Assembly (NCBI RefSeq): GCF_026151205.1
Contig: NC_087077.1
Span: 18,638,975-18,702,974, forward strand
Direction of reading: 5' to 3'
Length of the DNA: 64,000 nt
Source of the DNA: Bolinopsis microptera
Lineage: Eukaryota > Ctenophora > Tentaculata > Lobata > Bolinopsidae
The notes below the pieces were generated by a model that saw only the letters and a program-made list of their open reading frames with translations, had not been told where the DNA came from and ran no database searches. Position 1 is the first letter of the stretch, and the number at the start of each line of letters is the position of its first letter. Position numbers and translations under genes: made by a program. Shown in pieces: positions 32,701 through 41,276 of this stretch.

Positions 32701-33395
32701 ATGGTACGTCCATTAAGGATCAGGAGGTTTTGTGATCCACAGAGGTCAAGCAAAAGGTTTTTGTGTCTATTGGTAATTTTGTCCTGGCTGTTCCTATTTT
32801 GAGATATAGGTGCCACGTCAGGTATAACCATGAAGTCGGAAGACCTGCCAGTTTCTGGAAAGAGCTCGAATTCGTCCGCTCTGTCATACATATGAAAATC
32901 TGGAGCTACTCCTATCCTGGCATTAAGGTCACCAAGAAGTAATAGCTCATCACTGGGGTTATTCTTGATGCTGGCTATTTTTTCCTGAAGGGCATCAAAG
33001 TTTGCCTCGGAGCAGTTAGTGCGGTTTTTCTGTTTGCTATTTGTAGGTGGGATGTAGCTATTGACAACAAAGGTGTTGAGATTGCTGTCGGGATCAGTGA
33101 TTTTAACAATGACAATATTCATTGTATGGTCCGCAGTGAGTGTGCATTTATCCAGAGAGCAATATTCCACAATTGTGTTCCTAACCAAAGTGGTTACTCC
33201 TCCTCCTTTACCTGATTTGCGGATGTCACTATAGGATTTGTATCCTTTCAGGGAAACTTCGCATCCGGTTTCTTGGAGGCAGATTATATCATTTGGACTG
33301 ATGATTTTGACAAATTCGGGATCCTCAACTTTGTTTCCGAGCAAGCCATGAATGTTTGCAACATTCCAGGAAATTATACCGTTGACGATGTTCAT
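29769..33395 (-). CDS. LINE ORF2: APE endonuclease and reverse transcriptase
   Basis: 1208 residues from the ATG at 33393–33395. The N-terminal endonuclease/exonuclease/phosphatase domain has SWNVANIHG, CLQETG, GDLNARIG, VVDYFIAS and FSDHNPILL, so the metal and catalytic residues are present. The RT has FTKGSQCNDHIF, FIDLRKAFD, GTEQGHPLSP, and the catalytic pair in WADD (31101–31112), where Tyr or Phe is more usual than Trp. The C-terminal region has LYGCQVWAP and a Cys/His motif (CNYCELNN…HMLHFCP). It nicks target DNA and copies the element RNA. No frameshift or stop was seen. Confidence 0.9.
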   Translation of the reverse strand: MNIVNGIISWNVANIHGLLGNKVEDPEFVKIISPNDIICLQETGCEVSLKGYKSYSDIRKSGKGGGVTTLVRNTIVEYCSLDKCTLTADHTMNIVIVKITDPDSNLNTFVVNSYIPPTNSKQKNRTNCSEANFDALQEKIASIKNNPSDELLLLGDLNARIGVAPDFHMYDRADEFELFPETGRSSDFMVIPDVAPISQNRNSQDKITNRHKNLLLDLCGSQNLLILNGRTIGDSAGKYTCYKWNGNSVVDYFIASTSFLHRVKSLSVGEHTLFSDHNPILLSLWHRQRAPQRNSQAPTSIYEEAPFRYKITEEGLANFTKSFEQPEFIQRISQLTKDVESTPKTHEAVEALNRQITELINDVAKKEFDISKQTKNPKPKFASWFDGKCHTARRLFKRSIKIVDNNPDNQRIKTRHRANSKGYRKIVNKKRDDFFNSLNKKIKNGKTISWRDFKKLKNYKKEEVQTETEQLNSFHQFYSELYSDNHPTVDTLTKRALLEEANALSEGSAPNESLNSPFTSDELNAALGELKSGKASSFDHVSNEMLRGLSMNMKSLLLKLFNLCLETGVYLWSKSVITPIHKKGCIRNPDNYRAIAVCSCIGKLLSTMLLSRLVNHRQISHPDPPNQAGFTKGSQCNDHIFTLMSTIEKYKKVKSKIYAVFIDLRKAFDLVCRQALMFKLACYGVNGGYYDIIKDMYSKSEGHIKMNGKISEAFKILKGTEQGHPLSPEFFKVYFKKLSDLLNEATANCPTLAGLSVTHLAWADDLVILGLDPESLQKLLTIIGDYCNEWGLEINISKTKFMVFNGKGPDIPNWRPSIHERDIEMVSSYCYLGIIISSTGKFRQATDSLYRKGLGAYFSLRSTIDRRFVDASCLNKLFNTLVKPILLYGCQVWAPVLPTVNKVLSSFSKFHNLDHAVSHIAKQQLEQVHLRHLKYLLGINRRAVNATAWGETGSYPIIIEMLKLSTKYFKRVMSLPSTQLVKAAMTEQINLKLSWFVGIESIIKSFNNIDLLERNSSSLLNATSLADSCSPDLITENLKKQFRDSWGSLVKDSRKLSFYSEVKTEFAWEPYLTYARSFQDRRATTQIRSSSHHLRIERGRYDQTPIDERTCNYCELNNNQLFIEDENHMLHFCPLGKGPRDKFQNLSGNLLNNVGNGSFNLASTFMSQSDCKDTPSDEDVSLIKLSTSTINKIYRLTLNFKDSLKADN

Positions 33396-33490
33396 CAGTC
33401 AGGTATAGAAGATGAGGGAGGCAAGAGGAGAGGAGGAAAGAAGAAGAGAACTCGGAAGACTTGGAGGAGCTGAGAATGAGAGACTAGAAT

Positions 33491-34660
33491 TCAAGTACGG
33501 TCCCTGCTAAATGTACTATTGAGACTTGTCTTGAAGTTTCCCATGATTACTCTGATACCTCTGTCATTTAGATGAGGTTGATCTGGGACAAACAGATAGT
33601 CGTGTGGGATATCCGATCCCCCCGGGTAGAAGTTGTTGTTTCTGTTTTCTCTTGATCTCATCCAGAAATCAGCCTTTTCACTGTCATCTTTAAGATTTCT
33701 GATTGCCTCTGTGATGAGTCGACTATTTTTACCCCATTCCTCTCCAGGATGGTCGCGCAGAAAGGGGTGAGAGATGAATATTTGGCAGTGTTGTGAGGTC
33801 TGTCTAAGGATCTTTTCAGTAGACTTGATTAATGATCCCACCACAATATCAGCCTTGTTGCCTTCCAGGATGTCCCGAGTACCAAGGTGAATGTACACTG
33901 CATCTGGATTGAGGTTTGAGATCTCTTCTACTGTTCGTTCGAGGCACGAGTCAAGTTCTTTCAAACTTGGCCTGTATATTACAGAGACATTGTACCTCTT
34001 TGGAAACTCGTCAGGTTTAAAGCTTCGCATGGTCGAGTCACAGAGGAGAACAATTTTCTGTTGGCGCTGTACTGGGTTACTCGCTCTTTTGGATCTCCCT
34101 GTGCTGCGAGGAGTTGTTGCACTTTCTTTTGTGATTATCTTGCCTTTTTGTCTGGGTTCTAGGTCTTCTCTCCTGTAGGAAGACCGTCCCTGATTAGGTG
34201 ACAGCCCGGGGATGTCACTGTTAGTCCGTGTGTCAGCTGGTGACCTGGGGATATGTCTCACATAGCTTTGGCTAACATTTGGAGCTGGGTCTGCCTGGTT
34301 GTTTCTGAAATTTGAGGCAGAGATGATTTCATGGATTTCATTGATTTTTTCATTCTCTTCCCTTTTGAAGACACTCTGACTCCAAACTTCCAGATCTTTC
34401 TTTACAGACATAGTATCTTTGAGGGTTTGTGTGAGCCCTTTCAGACCTATTTCAGATTTCTCCAGGAGCATGCTGGTGTCTTGGGTAGCTTTTGACAGAT
34501 TTTTCAGTAGATCTGCGCCACTTGAGCATTTTGTTGCTACCTGGCAGCTCCCGGTTGATTTGGTTGCAGGGGTCATCTTAGTTATCGTGAGTTTTAGCTC
34601 TTTAATCTCGGTTTTTATTTCGGTAAGAATAGAGCTGATTGACACATTAGACCTTTCCAT
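33491..34660 (-). CDS. LINE ORF1 part 2: coiled coil plus SGNH-hydrolase (esterase-like) domain
   Basis: About 390 residues from the ATG at 34658–34660, six bases after the preceding stop begins and in the same frame. The N-terminal third is helical and charged (EIKTEIKELKLTITK), suited to a coiled coil. The middle is basic and Pro/Ser-rich. The C-terminal part has SGNH blocks: nucleophile Ser in LLCDSTMRS, then VYIHLGTRDI, then PDQPHLNDRGIRVI with the Asp/His pair. Such esterase domains occur in ORF1 proteins of CR1-type LINEs, where the role is thought to be RNP or membrane association. The block I Gly is replaced by Cys. Confidence 0.75.
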   Translation of the reverse strand: MERSNVSISSILTEIKTEIKELKLTITKMTPATKSTGSCQVATKCSSGADLLKNLSKATQDTSMLLEKSEIGLKGLTQTLKDTMSVKKDLEVWSQSVFKREENEKINEIHEIISASNFRNNQADPAPNVSQSYVRHIPRSPADTRTNSDIPGLSPNQGRSSYRREDLEPRQKGKIITKESATTPRSTGRSKRASNPVQRQQKIVLLCDSTMRSFKPDEFPKRYNVSVIYRPSLKELDSCLERTVEEISNLNPDAVYIHLGTRDILEGNKADIVVGSLIKSTEKILRQTSQHCQIFISHPFLRDHPGEEWGKNSRLITEAIRNLKDDSEKADFWMRSRENRNNNFYPGGSDIPHDYLFVPDQPHLNDRGIRVIMGNFKTSLNSTFSRDRT

Positions 34661-34663
34661 CAC

Positions 34664-37597
34664 TTACAGTCTATTCTGCACATCACTGAGTTGCTCAGAT
34701 GTAGCAGCGGAGAGATTATTAGGGTTCTTCAGGTGTTGAGTGATTCTCTTTTTCCTGATTTTTGAGCTTCCTTCACTACTCAGTTTGAGGAATCCGAGTT
34801 CCTTTGTGAGTTCGTTTTCTGTAACTGATTCGAGTGATTTGATATAAGTTTCAAGTCCTTGAAAACTTAGTCCAGAGGTGGTGTCAGTTGGTCCTCTTTT
34901 CCTCTTAGTTTTGGATTTCTGCTGGGTAGAGGAGTTTTTGTCCAGCTGCGATCTTAGGAAGTCCTTAGCGTTGGGCAGTGAGCTAGTAAAACAGAATTCG
35001 TTAGGAGACACAGCGTTGTTTGGAACTGGGGCAGTTTCGGAGAGTGGTGGTTCAGGGGAGTAAGAGAAGAGATCTCCACTTGTGTCCCGTGACTGTTCGG
35101 TGTCCCTAGTTAGGTATCTACCTAGTCTCTGTCTTAATAGAGCTACAGCACCATTGTTTTCCTGGTTGCATGCAGCCAGCTCCTCCTTCGCGTCTTTCAG
35201 TTTCATCTTAGTTAATATCACACTTACAGCAGCATAGCTGGGGGGTGAGTAAGGGTCTGCTAAGAGAGTTTCTGTTCTAGTTTTCATATCATTCAGAGAG
35301 TCGCTACTAGATGTGGGTTGATCCATGGCATCCAGTATCAGAGTAAAGTCAGCTAGGGTAAGCTTATCCAATATTTGTTGGTATATATGTACTTGGCCCA
35401 TTCTGAAGCTTAGAGTATTACAGAATCTGGATGCTCTGATGCTCTCATTGGGAATGTCTTCACTGTCCCATGACAACGTGCCGTTAGGGTCTATTTTTGA
35501 GCGAAAGAAGACAAGTCTGAAAGAAGTTCTTGCATCGGTTCTTTTAGAGTTATCAAGTCCAACCCCTGACCGGACCTGGTGACGTTTGAGTGCATCTTTC
35601 GACAAGAATACCGCTGCCCCATGATCCGGAGAAAGCCGCCCTGCTTCAACTTTATCAAGCAAAGTTCCGGAGTGTGCCTTGGGTATGACATCAATAGCAT
35701 TCTGTTCACCCAGACAGAGGATTGCTAGTGCGGAGTTTTCCTCTGCATATGAATCGAGCTCGGGGGGAAAGACTGTTGACTCTGGTGTGTGTTCATTCAT
35801 TTTGATCTTTTCGACCAGACAGCTGTTGAGAGAGGGGTTCTCATCGATGCGATGATCGCTTATGATTTGGTTCATGCACTGAAGTAAGATAGGTACTTCT
35901 TTGAATTCCTTGGCATAATATGTGTCCCATGATTTGTTCGGGTAGTAGCGAGAGCTGAATAGACAGAACTCACGCTGGTGAATTCCATATTTCCTGAAGG
36001 ATACTGTACTGTCTGTCGACCAGTAAAGGATGTTCGCAGGCTGAGTTGGGAAGAGAGCTTTGCAGTGGAATATGTCTCGAGGGGGCTCAGCAGAATGATT
36101 TCCCGAGCTGACCGAGGTGTATCCTGGAGATGATGAGAGGTTTCTCAGTCTGATGATAGGGTCGTTTAGCCCTGTTATGATTGGTAGCGTATTTAACCGT
36201 CTTACAGTTGTTATTTCATCACAAAAGCTGAGATTATCCTCCGTTGGTGTTAATCTGCAGCGTAGGTCCTCTTCAGACTCTTCAGGTCCAAAGTTGAGTT
36301 CTAGCTTTCCGGAGCAAGCCAAGGTACTCGTGAGAGAGTTCTTATCTTGACTCTGGATTTGGTTTGAAGTGTAGCCATCATGTTCACTGTTATTGTTAGT
36401 AGGATGATTGGAGCTTTCGGGCTCCGTTTCCTCATCCTTGTTATCCTGATCGGGTGAGAGGCTGGTATCTTTAAAGGATTCTCTACCAGATTTTTTAGGG
36501 TCATCGTCGTCATCATCACTGTCCCCTTTGTCCTGGGGGCCGCTTGACGAAGAGTCCTGTCCTACACTGTTGGGAGAGTTTCCACTTCCGTTTTCACCTT
36601 CCTGACTTGAAGGTTCCCTAGAATCATCTTTGTTAGTTGGTGTTGAGGCGCAGGAGCCCTTTCCATCTGCATGAGATTTACCATCTGGTACCAGGAAGCA
36701 TACTGTGCTAGCAATTGATTTCCGAAGAGGAAAACTAGTGTTAGAACATGGAGAAGAGAGGACAAACGGAGATGGTACGCTGGCACTGTACACAGGCTTA
36801 CAGACATTGGTTTTTAACTTCTTTGCGCGAGCGTGATGCTCACTTGAGCTGTCAAGGTCAGATTGTTCGTGACGGTTGTTAGTTATGCGGTATTGATCTG
36901 ACTTGACCTGTCGGCGGTGGTCGAAAATCGCAATCCAAAGTTGGCGCGGGTGTGCACTAGACTTTACCAGCTGGCACTTAAGAGATGTTTCTAAAAGTGT
37001 TGTGAGAAGATGACGATAAATGGTAACTAAATCGGTGTTAAGACACGTGATGTGGAGAAAGTATGAGTTGTTTGGATCGTGGAGCATGTCATACTGATCA
37101 AGAAAAATGTTGTCCAAGTAAAATAGTGAGTAATCTACAAAGATCGGCACCAGGTGACTTAACAAAAGAGGACGAAATCTTAAAAACACTAACATCATAA
37201 AACTTAATCTCTCGTCACACAAAAGTTTCAGATTGTTGAGGTGGCCTGATTGTCTTAGCATCGATAGATAGTTCAATAACATACGTTTGGTAGCTGAGAA
37301 TGTCCACTTGAGCGAAGAATGTCCTAGCAGTAAAACTATGTAGGCCAACAAGCACATGGGTGCTGACACGAGGAGTGCAAGACACACAAAGTCCAGAAAG
37401 TGGAGACATGCAGTAAAATGTTCAACATGCAGCGTGGTCTCAAAATGTACTGTTACGTTGTAGCTATACATAGATAAGGGGTCCGATAAGCATTCACTGA
37501 TTGTAGTTTGCATTAGTTGTTTCGGATTAGTTGTTTCGATTGAGTTGTTGTTGAGCCTGGTAGTAGGAGACAAAATTGGGCCCTGACTGGCCACCAT
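34664..37597 (-). CDS. LINE ORF1 part 1: long ORF with hydrophobic N-region, acidic linker and possible degenerate AlkB-like domain
   Basis: 977 residues if begun at the ATG at 37595–37597, which has strong context (GGCCATGG). The frame stays open further upstream without another ATG. A strongly hydrophobic stretch (FLDFVCLALLVSAPMCLLAY) lies near residues 65–95. The middle is Ser/Asp/Glu-rich with a run of aspartates. A later part (about 35400–36050) reads NPSLNSCLVEKIK, SALAILCLGEQN, ALKRHQV and RTSFRLVFFR. These resemble the strand order of AlkB-type 2OG/Fe(II) oxygenases, but the first metal His-x-Asp is not evident. It ends in TAA 34664–34666. The family is otherwise unrecognised. Confidence 0.6.
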   Translation of the reverse strand: MVASQGPILSPTTRLNNNSIETTNPKQLMQTTISECLSDPLSMYSYNVTVHFETTLHVEHFTACLHFLDFVCLALLVSAPMCLLAYIVLLLGHSSLKWTFSATKRMLLNYLSMLRQSGHLNNLKLLCDERLSFMMLVFLRFRPLLLSHLVPIFVDYSLFYLDNIFLDQYDMLHDPNNSYFLHITCLNTDLVTIYRHLLTTLLETSLKCQLVKSSAHPRQLWIAIFDHRRQVKSDQYRITNNRHEQSDLDSSSEHHARAKKLKTNVCKPVYSASVPSPFVLSSPCSNTSFPLRKSIASTVCFLVPDGKSHADGKGSCASTPTNKDDSREPSSQEGENGSGNSPNSVGQDSSSSGPQDKGDSDDDDDDPKKSGRESFKDTSLSPDQDNKDEETEPESSNHPTNNNSEHDGYTSNQIQSQDKNSLTSTLACSGKLELNFGPEESEEDLRCRLTPTEDNLSFCDEITTVRRLNTLPIITGLNDPIIRLRNLSSSPGYTSVSSGNHSAEPPRDIFHCKALFPTQPANILYWSTDSTVSFRKYGIHQREFCLFSSRYYPNKSWDTYYAKEFKEVPILLQCMNQIISDHRIDENPSLNSCLVEKIKMNEHTPESTVFPPELDSYAEENSALAILCLGEQNAIDVIPKAHSGTLLDKVEAGRLSPDHGAAVFLSKDALKRHQVRSGVGLDNSKRTDARTSFRLVFFRSKIDPNGTLSWDSEDIPNESIRASRFCNTLSFRMGQVHIYQQILDKLTLADFTLILDAMDQPTSSSDSLNDMKTRTETLLADPYSPPSYAAVSVILTKMKLKDAKEELAACNQENNGAVALLRQRLGRYLTRDTEQSRDTSGDLFSYSPEPPLSETAPVPNNAVSPNEFCFTSSLPNAKDFLRSQLDKNSSTQQKSKTKRKRGPTDTTSGLSFQGLETYIKSLESVTENELTKELGFLKLSSEGSSKIRKKRITQHLKNPNNLSAATSEQLSDVQNRL

Positions 37598-37645
37598 GGC
37601 CACCAGGGCAACCGTTGTAAATAGTTGATGAGCCAGTCTTATCAC

Positions 37646-38143
37646 GAGTAGAAATACGAGATAAGAGAGCTAAGCAAATGTAAACGTATTCGAGAAATAT
37701 TTGTGCAAAATGAAACGGATCGTTTGCCAGCCAATTCAATTGTTTTCAATTGTTCGAAATAATAATACATTTTGATATTGATCGGGACATGGAGTAGAAG
37801 TTATCTCCGCTGATCCGGATTGTTTTCACTTCTGTCCCATTACGACATTGAGACCAACAACACCACTACATCTACTATACATATACTATACAATATAAAT
37901 CTACTATTTAATTAAGAGACACCTAGTAGAGGACCAGGAAATGATAATATCCGTCAACAGCTGGAAGGCCATGTCGTCTCACCTTGGAGCTGCTTGCAAA
38001 CTCAGCAAGCAATCTGGTAAAGGAAATTTAGATAATTCTATTGATATGCTTACGACATTCGAGGTTCGGGAATTGTTCGTCCGTAAGTTGGCGGGAACAC
38101 ACAGTCCAGCAGCACTGTGGAACTCTGTGGTCATTATCTGTCT
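37646..38143. other. 5' region of the minus-strand LINE
   Basis: Moderately AT-rich sequence between the first long ORF and the 169-bp repeats. A 102-codon plus-strand frame (37941–38249) has no recognisable content and runs into the repeat. Confidence 0.4.
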
Positions 38144-38498
38144 GCCGCTGGGACGGAGGGCAAGAACTGAGTTGAGAGAAACAAGATTCGGGGATTTAAT
38201 AATTGAGGTGGTAGATGGAAACCAATTTATTACGTTGGATAAAGAATAAAAGAACGCCTCAGTAATATAAAAGACGACATGGCAGGGGGAAGATCCACGC
38301 AATATGAGATATGCCGCTGGGACGGAGGGCAAGAACTGAGTTGAGAGAAACAAGATTCGGGGATTTAATAATTGAGGTGGTAGATGGGAACCAATTTATT
38401 ACGTTGGATAAAGAATAAAAGAACGCCTCAGTAATATAAAAGACGACAAGGGGAAGATCCACGGCAGGGGGAAGATCCACGCAATATGAGATATGGAG
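38144..38498. repeat. Two tandem copies of a 169-bp unit upstream of the LINE
   Basis: Units begin at 38144 and 38313 (GCCGCTGGGACGGAGGGC). The second ends with a small GGGGAAGATCCACG duplication. Around them, a GCTGATCCGGA-containing segment occurs at about 37789–37855 and again at about 38489–38576. Because the pair lies directly 5' of the minus-strand LINE, the units may be 5' UTR monomers. Confidence 0.65.
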
Positions 38499-38856
38499 TT
38501 GGAGTTATTTCCGCTGATCCGGACTGTTTGCACTTCTGTCCCATTTCGACCTTCTTAAAATACTCCTCCATGAGACCAGGGCCGGGTTGCCGACGATCTT
38601 AACGGGTGATACTCGTAAAATATTTGTTCCAATAATTATATCCAGGACCGTCGACGAGTCCAACTTGGCGCGCGTCCTGGTAGGTTGTAAACCTACAACG
38701 ACGATCCTGATGCGCTTATCCCAGAAACCCTTACTGGCCAGGGCCTAACTTCAAAAGTTAAAGAGATAACGATGCGATTTCCGATTTTTTTGTAACATGT
38801 TCGTCTTGTATTGTAAAAGTAACATTACCTCACCAGGAGGAAAATTTAAGACAACG

Positions 38857-39200
38857 TTACTGGGCGGCGCTCAGCCTGTCATTCCGCCGAATCTTTATTT
38901 ATTCATGAACATAATATTAATAGCCTGGGGTCCCCAGGCCCAAGACGTAGTTGTTGAGTTATCTCAAAATCTCCAGAAAAGTCTCACTTTGGGCCGATCA
39001 AAAGTTTGCAACTTTAACTTTGCGGATTCCTGTCCTCTGATTGGCTGAATTGTGTCACGTGCCATGGCTGCTTGAAGATTGGAATGCGCCACGAGTGCAA
39101 ATCATGCTTAATGTCGCTTACCTGGGGACCCCAGGCTATTATGTTCATCAATATAATAAAGATTCGGCGGAATGACAGGCTGAGCGCCGCCGGCCAGTAA
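38857..39200. repeat. Inverted pair of an about 80-bp GTTACTGGG…CCCAGG element
   Basis: The left copy, 38857–38938, and the inverted copy, 39121–39200, share GCTCAGCCTGTCATTCC and GGGGTCCCCAGG. A third, diverged copy in direct orientation is at 40705–40795, where the ends themselves read GTTACTGGG…CCCAGGTAAC. These look like a small MITE family. Confidence 0.7.
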
Positions 39201-40704
39201 AATGTCGCGCGCAAGCTCTAGCCGTCTGTTTAAATTAAACCACCTCTTGTAGCGCGATGCACTACTGGGTCGCGCGCGCATCAAATAATGCTTCTCGCAA
39301 CCATCTTCGGTAGATCGGCGAGATGCACCACTGTGCCTCACCGAGCTGCGAAGGATTGACATCGTGAATCAAACCACCTCTAGCACCACCGCCAGCCATT
39401 AACTTTTGCTGGAATGTTTTTCAACCTGGCAAGAACAACAAAATCAAAAAATCCCCGTAAGGCAGGAGCTGCGTAAAAGATGGTTGTCATTTCGGAGATT
39501 GATGTCGGTGATCGCAAAATCTTCAATTATACCTTCAAGTCCATCAAGAAAATGGTGGTGTCAAGTTTGTTGAGGAAAAATGTCCCGTTATAAAGCAAAT
39601 TATGGCCTACACCATAATAAGAGCGCTTATACGTCTTTGATAAACTATGACACAATGGATCATGACGTTGGCACAAAGATATCTTTGTCCATTGTTAATG
39701 GACTAGCCCGGCGCGCGCTATTTTGTTGTTCGTAGCACTTGTGACTTGCCTCCAGCCTCGGGCCAACATTTCGAGAAGAAAGCGGCGCGCGCCAGACGTG
39801 GGCTCCGCCGCCGGTACGCCGCCGCCACCGATAAATTCGACAAGCCGCCGCCGCCGAAAAATTTCGATCGGCGCGCCGAATGTCAAATTTTTGCCTAAAC
39901 AGTTAAAAAAATGAAATGAAATATCTGCTTGTTGCTAAAAGTAAACAAAGTATAAATAGTTGCTCTTTCAAATCGTCATTCAATTTTGAAATGAACCTTA
40001 GCATACAAAATGTACATTAGCTTATAACTATAAAATGTCAGACAGTGGTACAATGACTATGTTGCCAAAAAATTGGTTCCAGCCGCCGATACGCCGCCGC
40101 CGCCGAGTGAAATACGGCCTCACGCCGCCGCTGCAGCATTTTCGGCGGCGCCCACGTCTGGCGCGCGCTACTTCGAAGAAATTTAAACGAGTAACATCCG
40201 TCATTGATTGACGATGTCCATGTCAACCCGAGATCGTTGCTCTGCGAAGCAGAGCAACGATGCGAAGCAAGAATGCTAGTTCGCGCGGCGCGTCGAAGCG
40301 GCGAAGTCCTCCAACATCCGTCAAAGAATTTTAACCTATTGTTTCAGACGAACAGCACGTACGAGAGGTAGTCAGCTTATTTGCCGGTATTTAAATTTAG
40401 AGGATCACCTCAAAGTCCACAGCAGGCAAGCAGGTGCGTAAAAAGTTCCTTTGACAATATCAGTGATCAAGATTCCACACCCAAATCAAGGAAAAGACTT
40501 TCAATGGATATATCAATGACTATCTCACCAAAAGAAAGGGACTGTTAGTAGATTAATATCCTCACAAAGTGACACTGACAGCAGACCGTCATTTTCACAT
40601 TGACATAGTAACAGCAGACTGTCATCCCCAACATTATTTGATGCGCGGCACGGTCCAGAAAAACAAAAGGTTATCAAACGTAAATTATCCTAAACTACAA
40701 AAAA
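39201..40704. other. GC-rich repeat-bearing intergenic DNA
   Basis: Two CpG- and GCC-rich blocks, about 39781–39880 and 40076–40170, carry GCGCGCCAGACGTGGGC and its complement. A perfect hairpin with 12-bp arms and a 3-nt loop sits at 40234–40260 (TCGTTGCTCTGC). No gene was recognised. Confidence 0.5.
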
Positions 40705-40795
40705 GTTACTGGGCTGCGCTCAGCCTGTCTGCTGTCATTCCACCTAATCTCTATATTATGTTTATGAACATGATAGCCTGAGGTCCCCAGGTAAC
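40705..40795 (+). repeat. Third copy of the GTTACTGGG…CCCAGGTAAC element
   Basis: It is diverged from the pair at 38857–39200 but has the same core GCTCAGCCTGTC and a GGTCCCCAG end. Imperfect 9–10 bp terminal inverted repeats are visible. Confidence 0.65.
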
Positions 40796-40906
40796 AAAAA
40801 AGCAAACTGATATGTATGAAATAGTTCTATAACTTGAGCTTGATTCTGCACTAAGTTGACGTGTAAATGTAACGTCTATAATTGAACGGTGAATCGTTTA
40901 AAGGGC

Positions 40907-41276
40907 ACTTACTAATTCGCTCGCCCAAAAATTTCACGTGACTTTGGTTTTTATGGTTTTACAGCCGTACAAAACGGTTTTACATAAACCCTAATCCCGC
41001 AACCCTAACCCTAACCATAACCCCGAAGCTATCCATAACCCTTACCACAACCCTAACCCTAACCCGAGCCCTAAACAATCGAATTCATGTTTTACTAGCC
41101 TGTCACGTGACCAAAACGGTTTTTTGCCCATAACTCTCCAGGGAAGCATTTTTACCATACGTCATGGGGGGTGATTCGGATTCAGCGTCCAAAAATACAC
41201 CGATGGAGATCAATTTCATACCCAAAGGGCCTTTTCACACGAATTTTCTTAAAATTTGGGCGAGCGATTTAGTAGG
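40907..41276. mobile_element. MITE-like element enclosing telomere-like repeats
   Basis: The inverted ends, 40907–40934 and 41251–41276, share GGGCGAGCGA and flanking T/A-rich bases. Inside, a TCACGTGAC palindrome occurs near both ends, along with AAAACGGTTTT words and a CCCTAA-rich patch. No coding capacity. Confidence 0.6.
40981..41085 (+). repeat. Degenerate interstitial telomere-like (CCCTAA)n patch
   Basis: About a dozen CCCTAA/CCATAA-like hexamers in imperfect phase. The metazoan telomere unit is TTAGGG. This one is internal, degenerate and enclosed in a MITE-like element, so it is not a chromosome end. Confidence 0.6.

Larger units (their letters stand above)
29450..37800 (-). mobile_element. 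Near-intact APE-type LINE retrotransposon, about 8 kb
   Basis: The minus-strand order is a 977-residue ORF, a single TAA, a 390-residue ORF with an SGNH-hydrolase domain in the same frame, a 95-nt gap, then a 1208-residue EN–RT ORF. Long open frames and intact catalytic motifs point to a young copy. An ORF1 with a lipase-like (SGNH) domain is known from CR1-like LINEs. The element ends are estimates. Confidence 0.8.

Noticed and set aside
37941-38249. 102-codon plus-strand frame
   Set aside because: No recognisable domain. Its second half lies in the 169-bp tandem repeat, and it is antisense to the LINE 5' region.
40981-41085. Chromosome-end telomere
   Set aside because: The repeats are degenerate, short and internal, with unique sequence on both sides.
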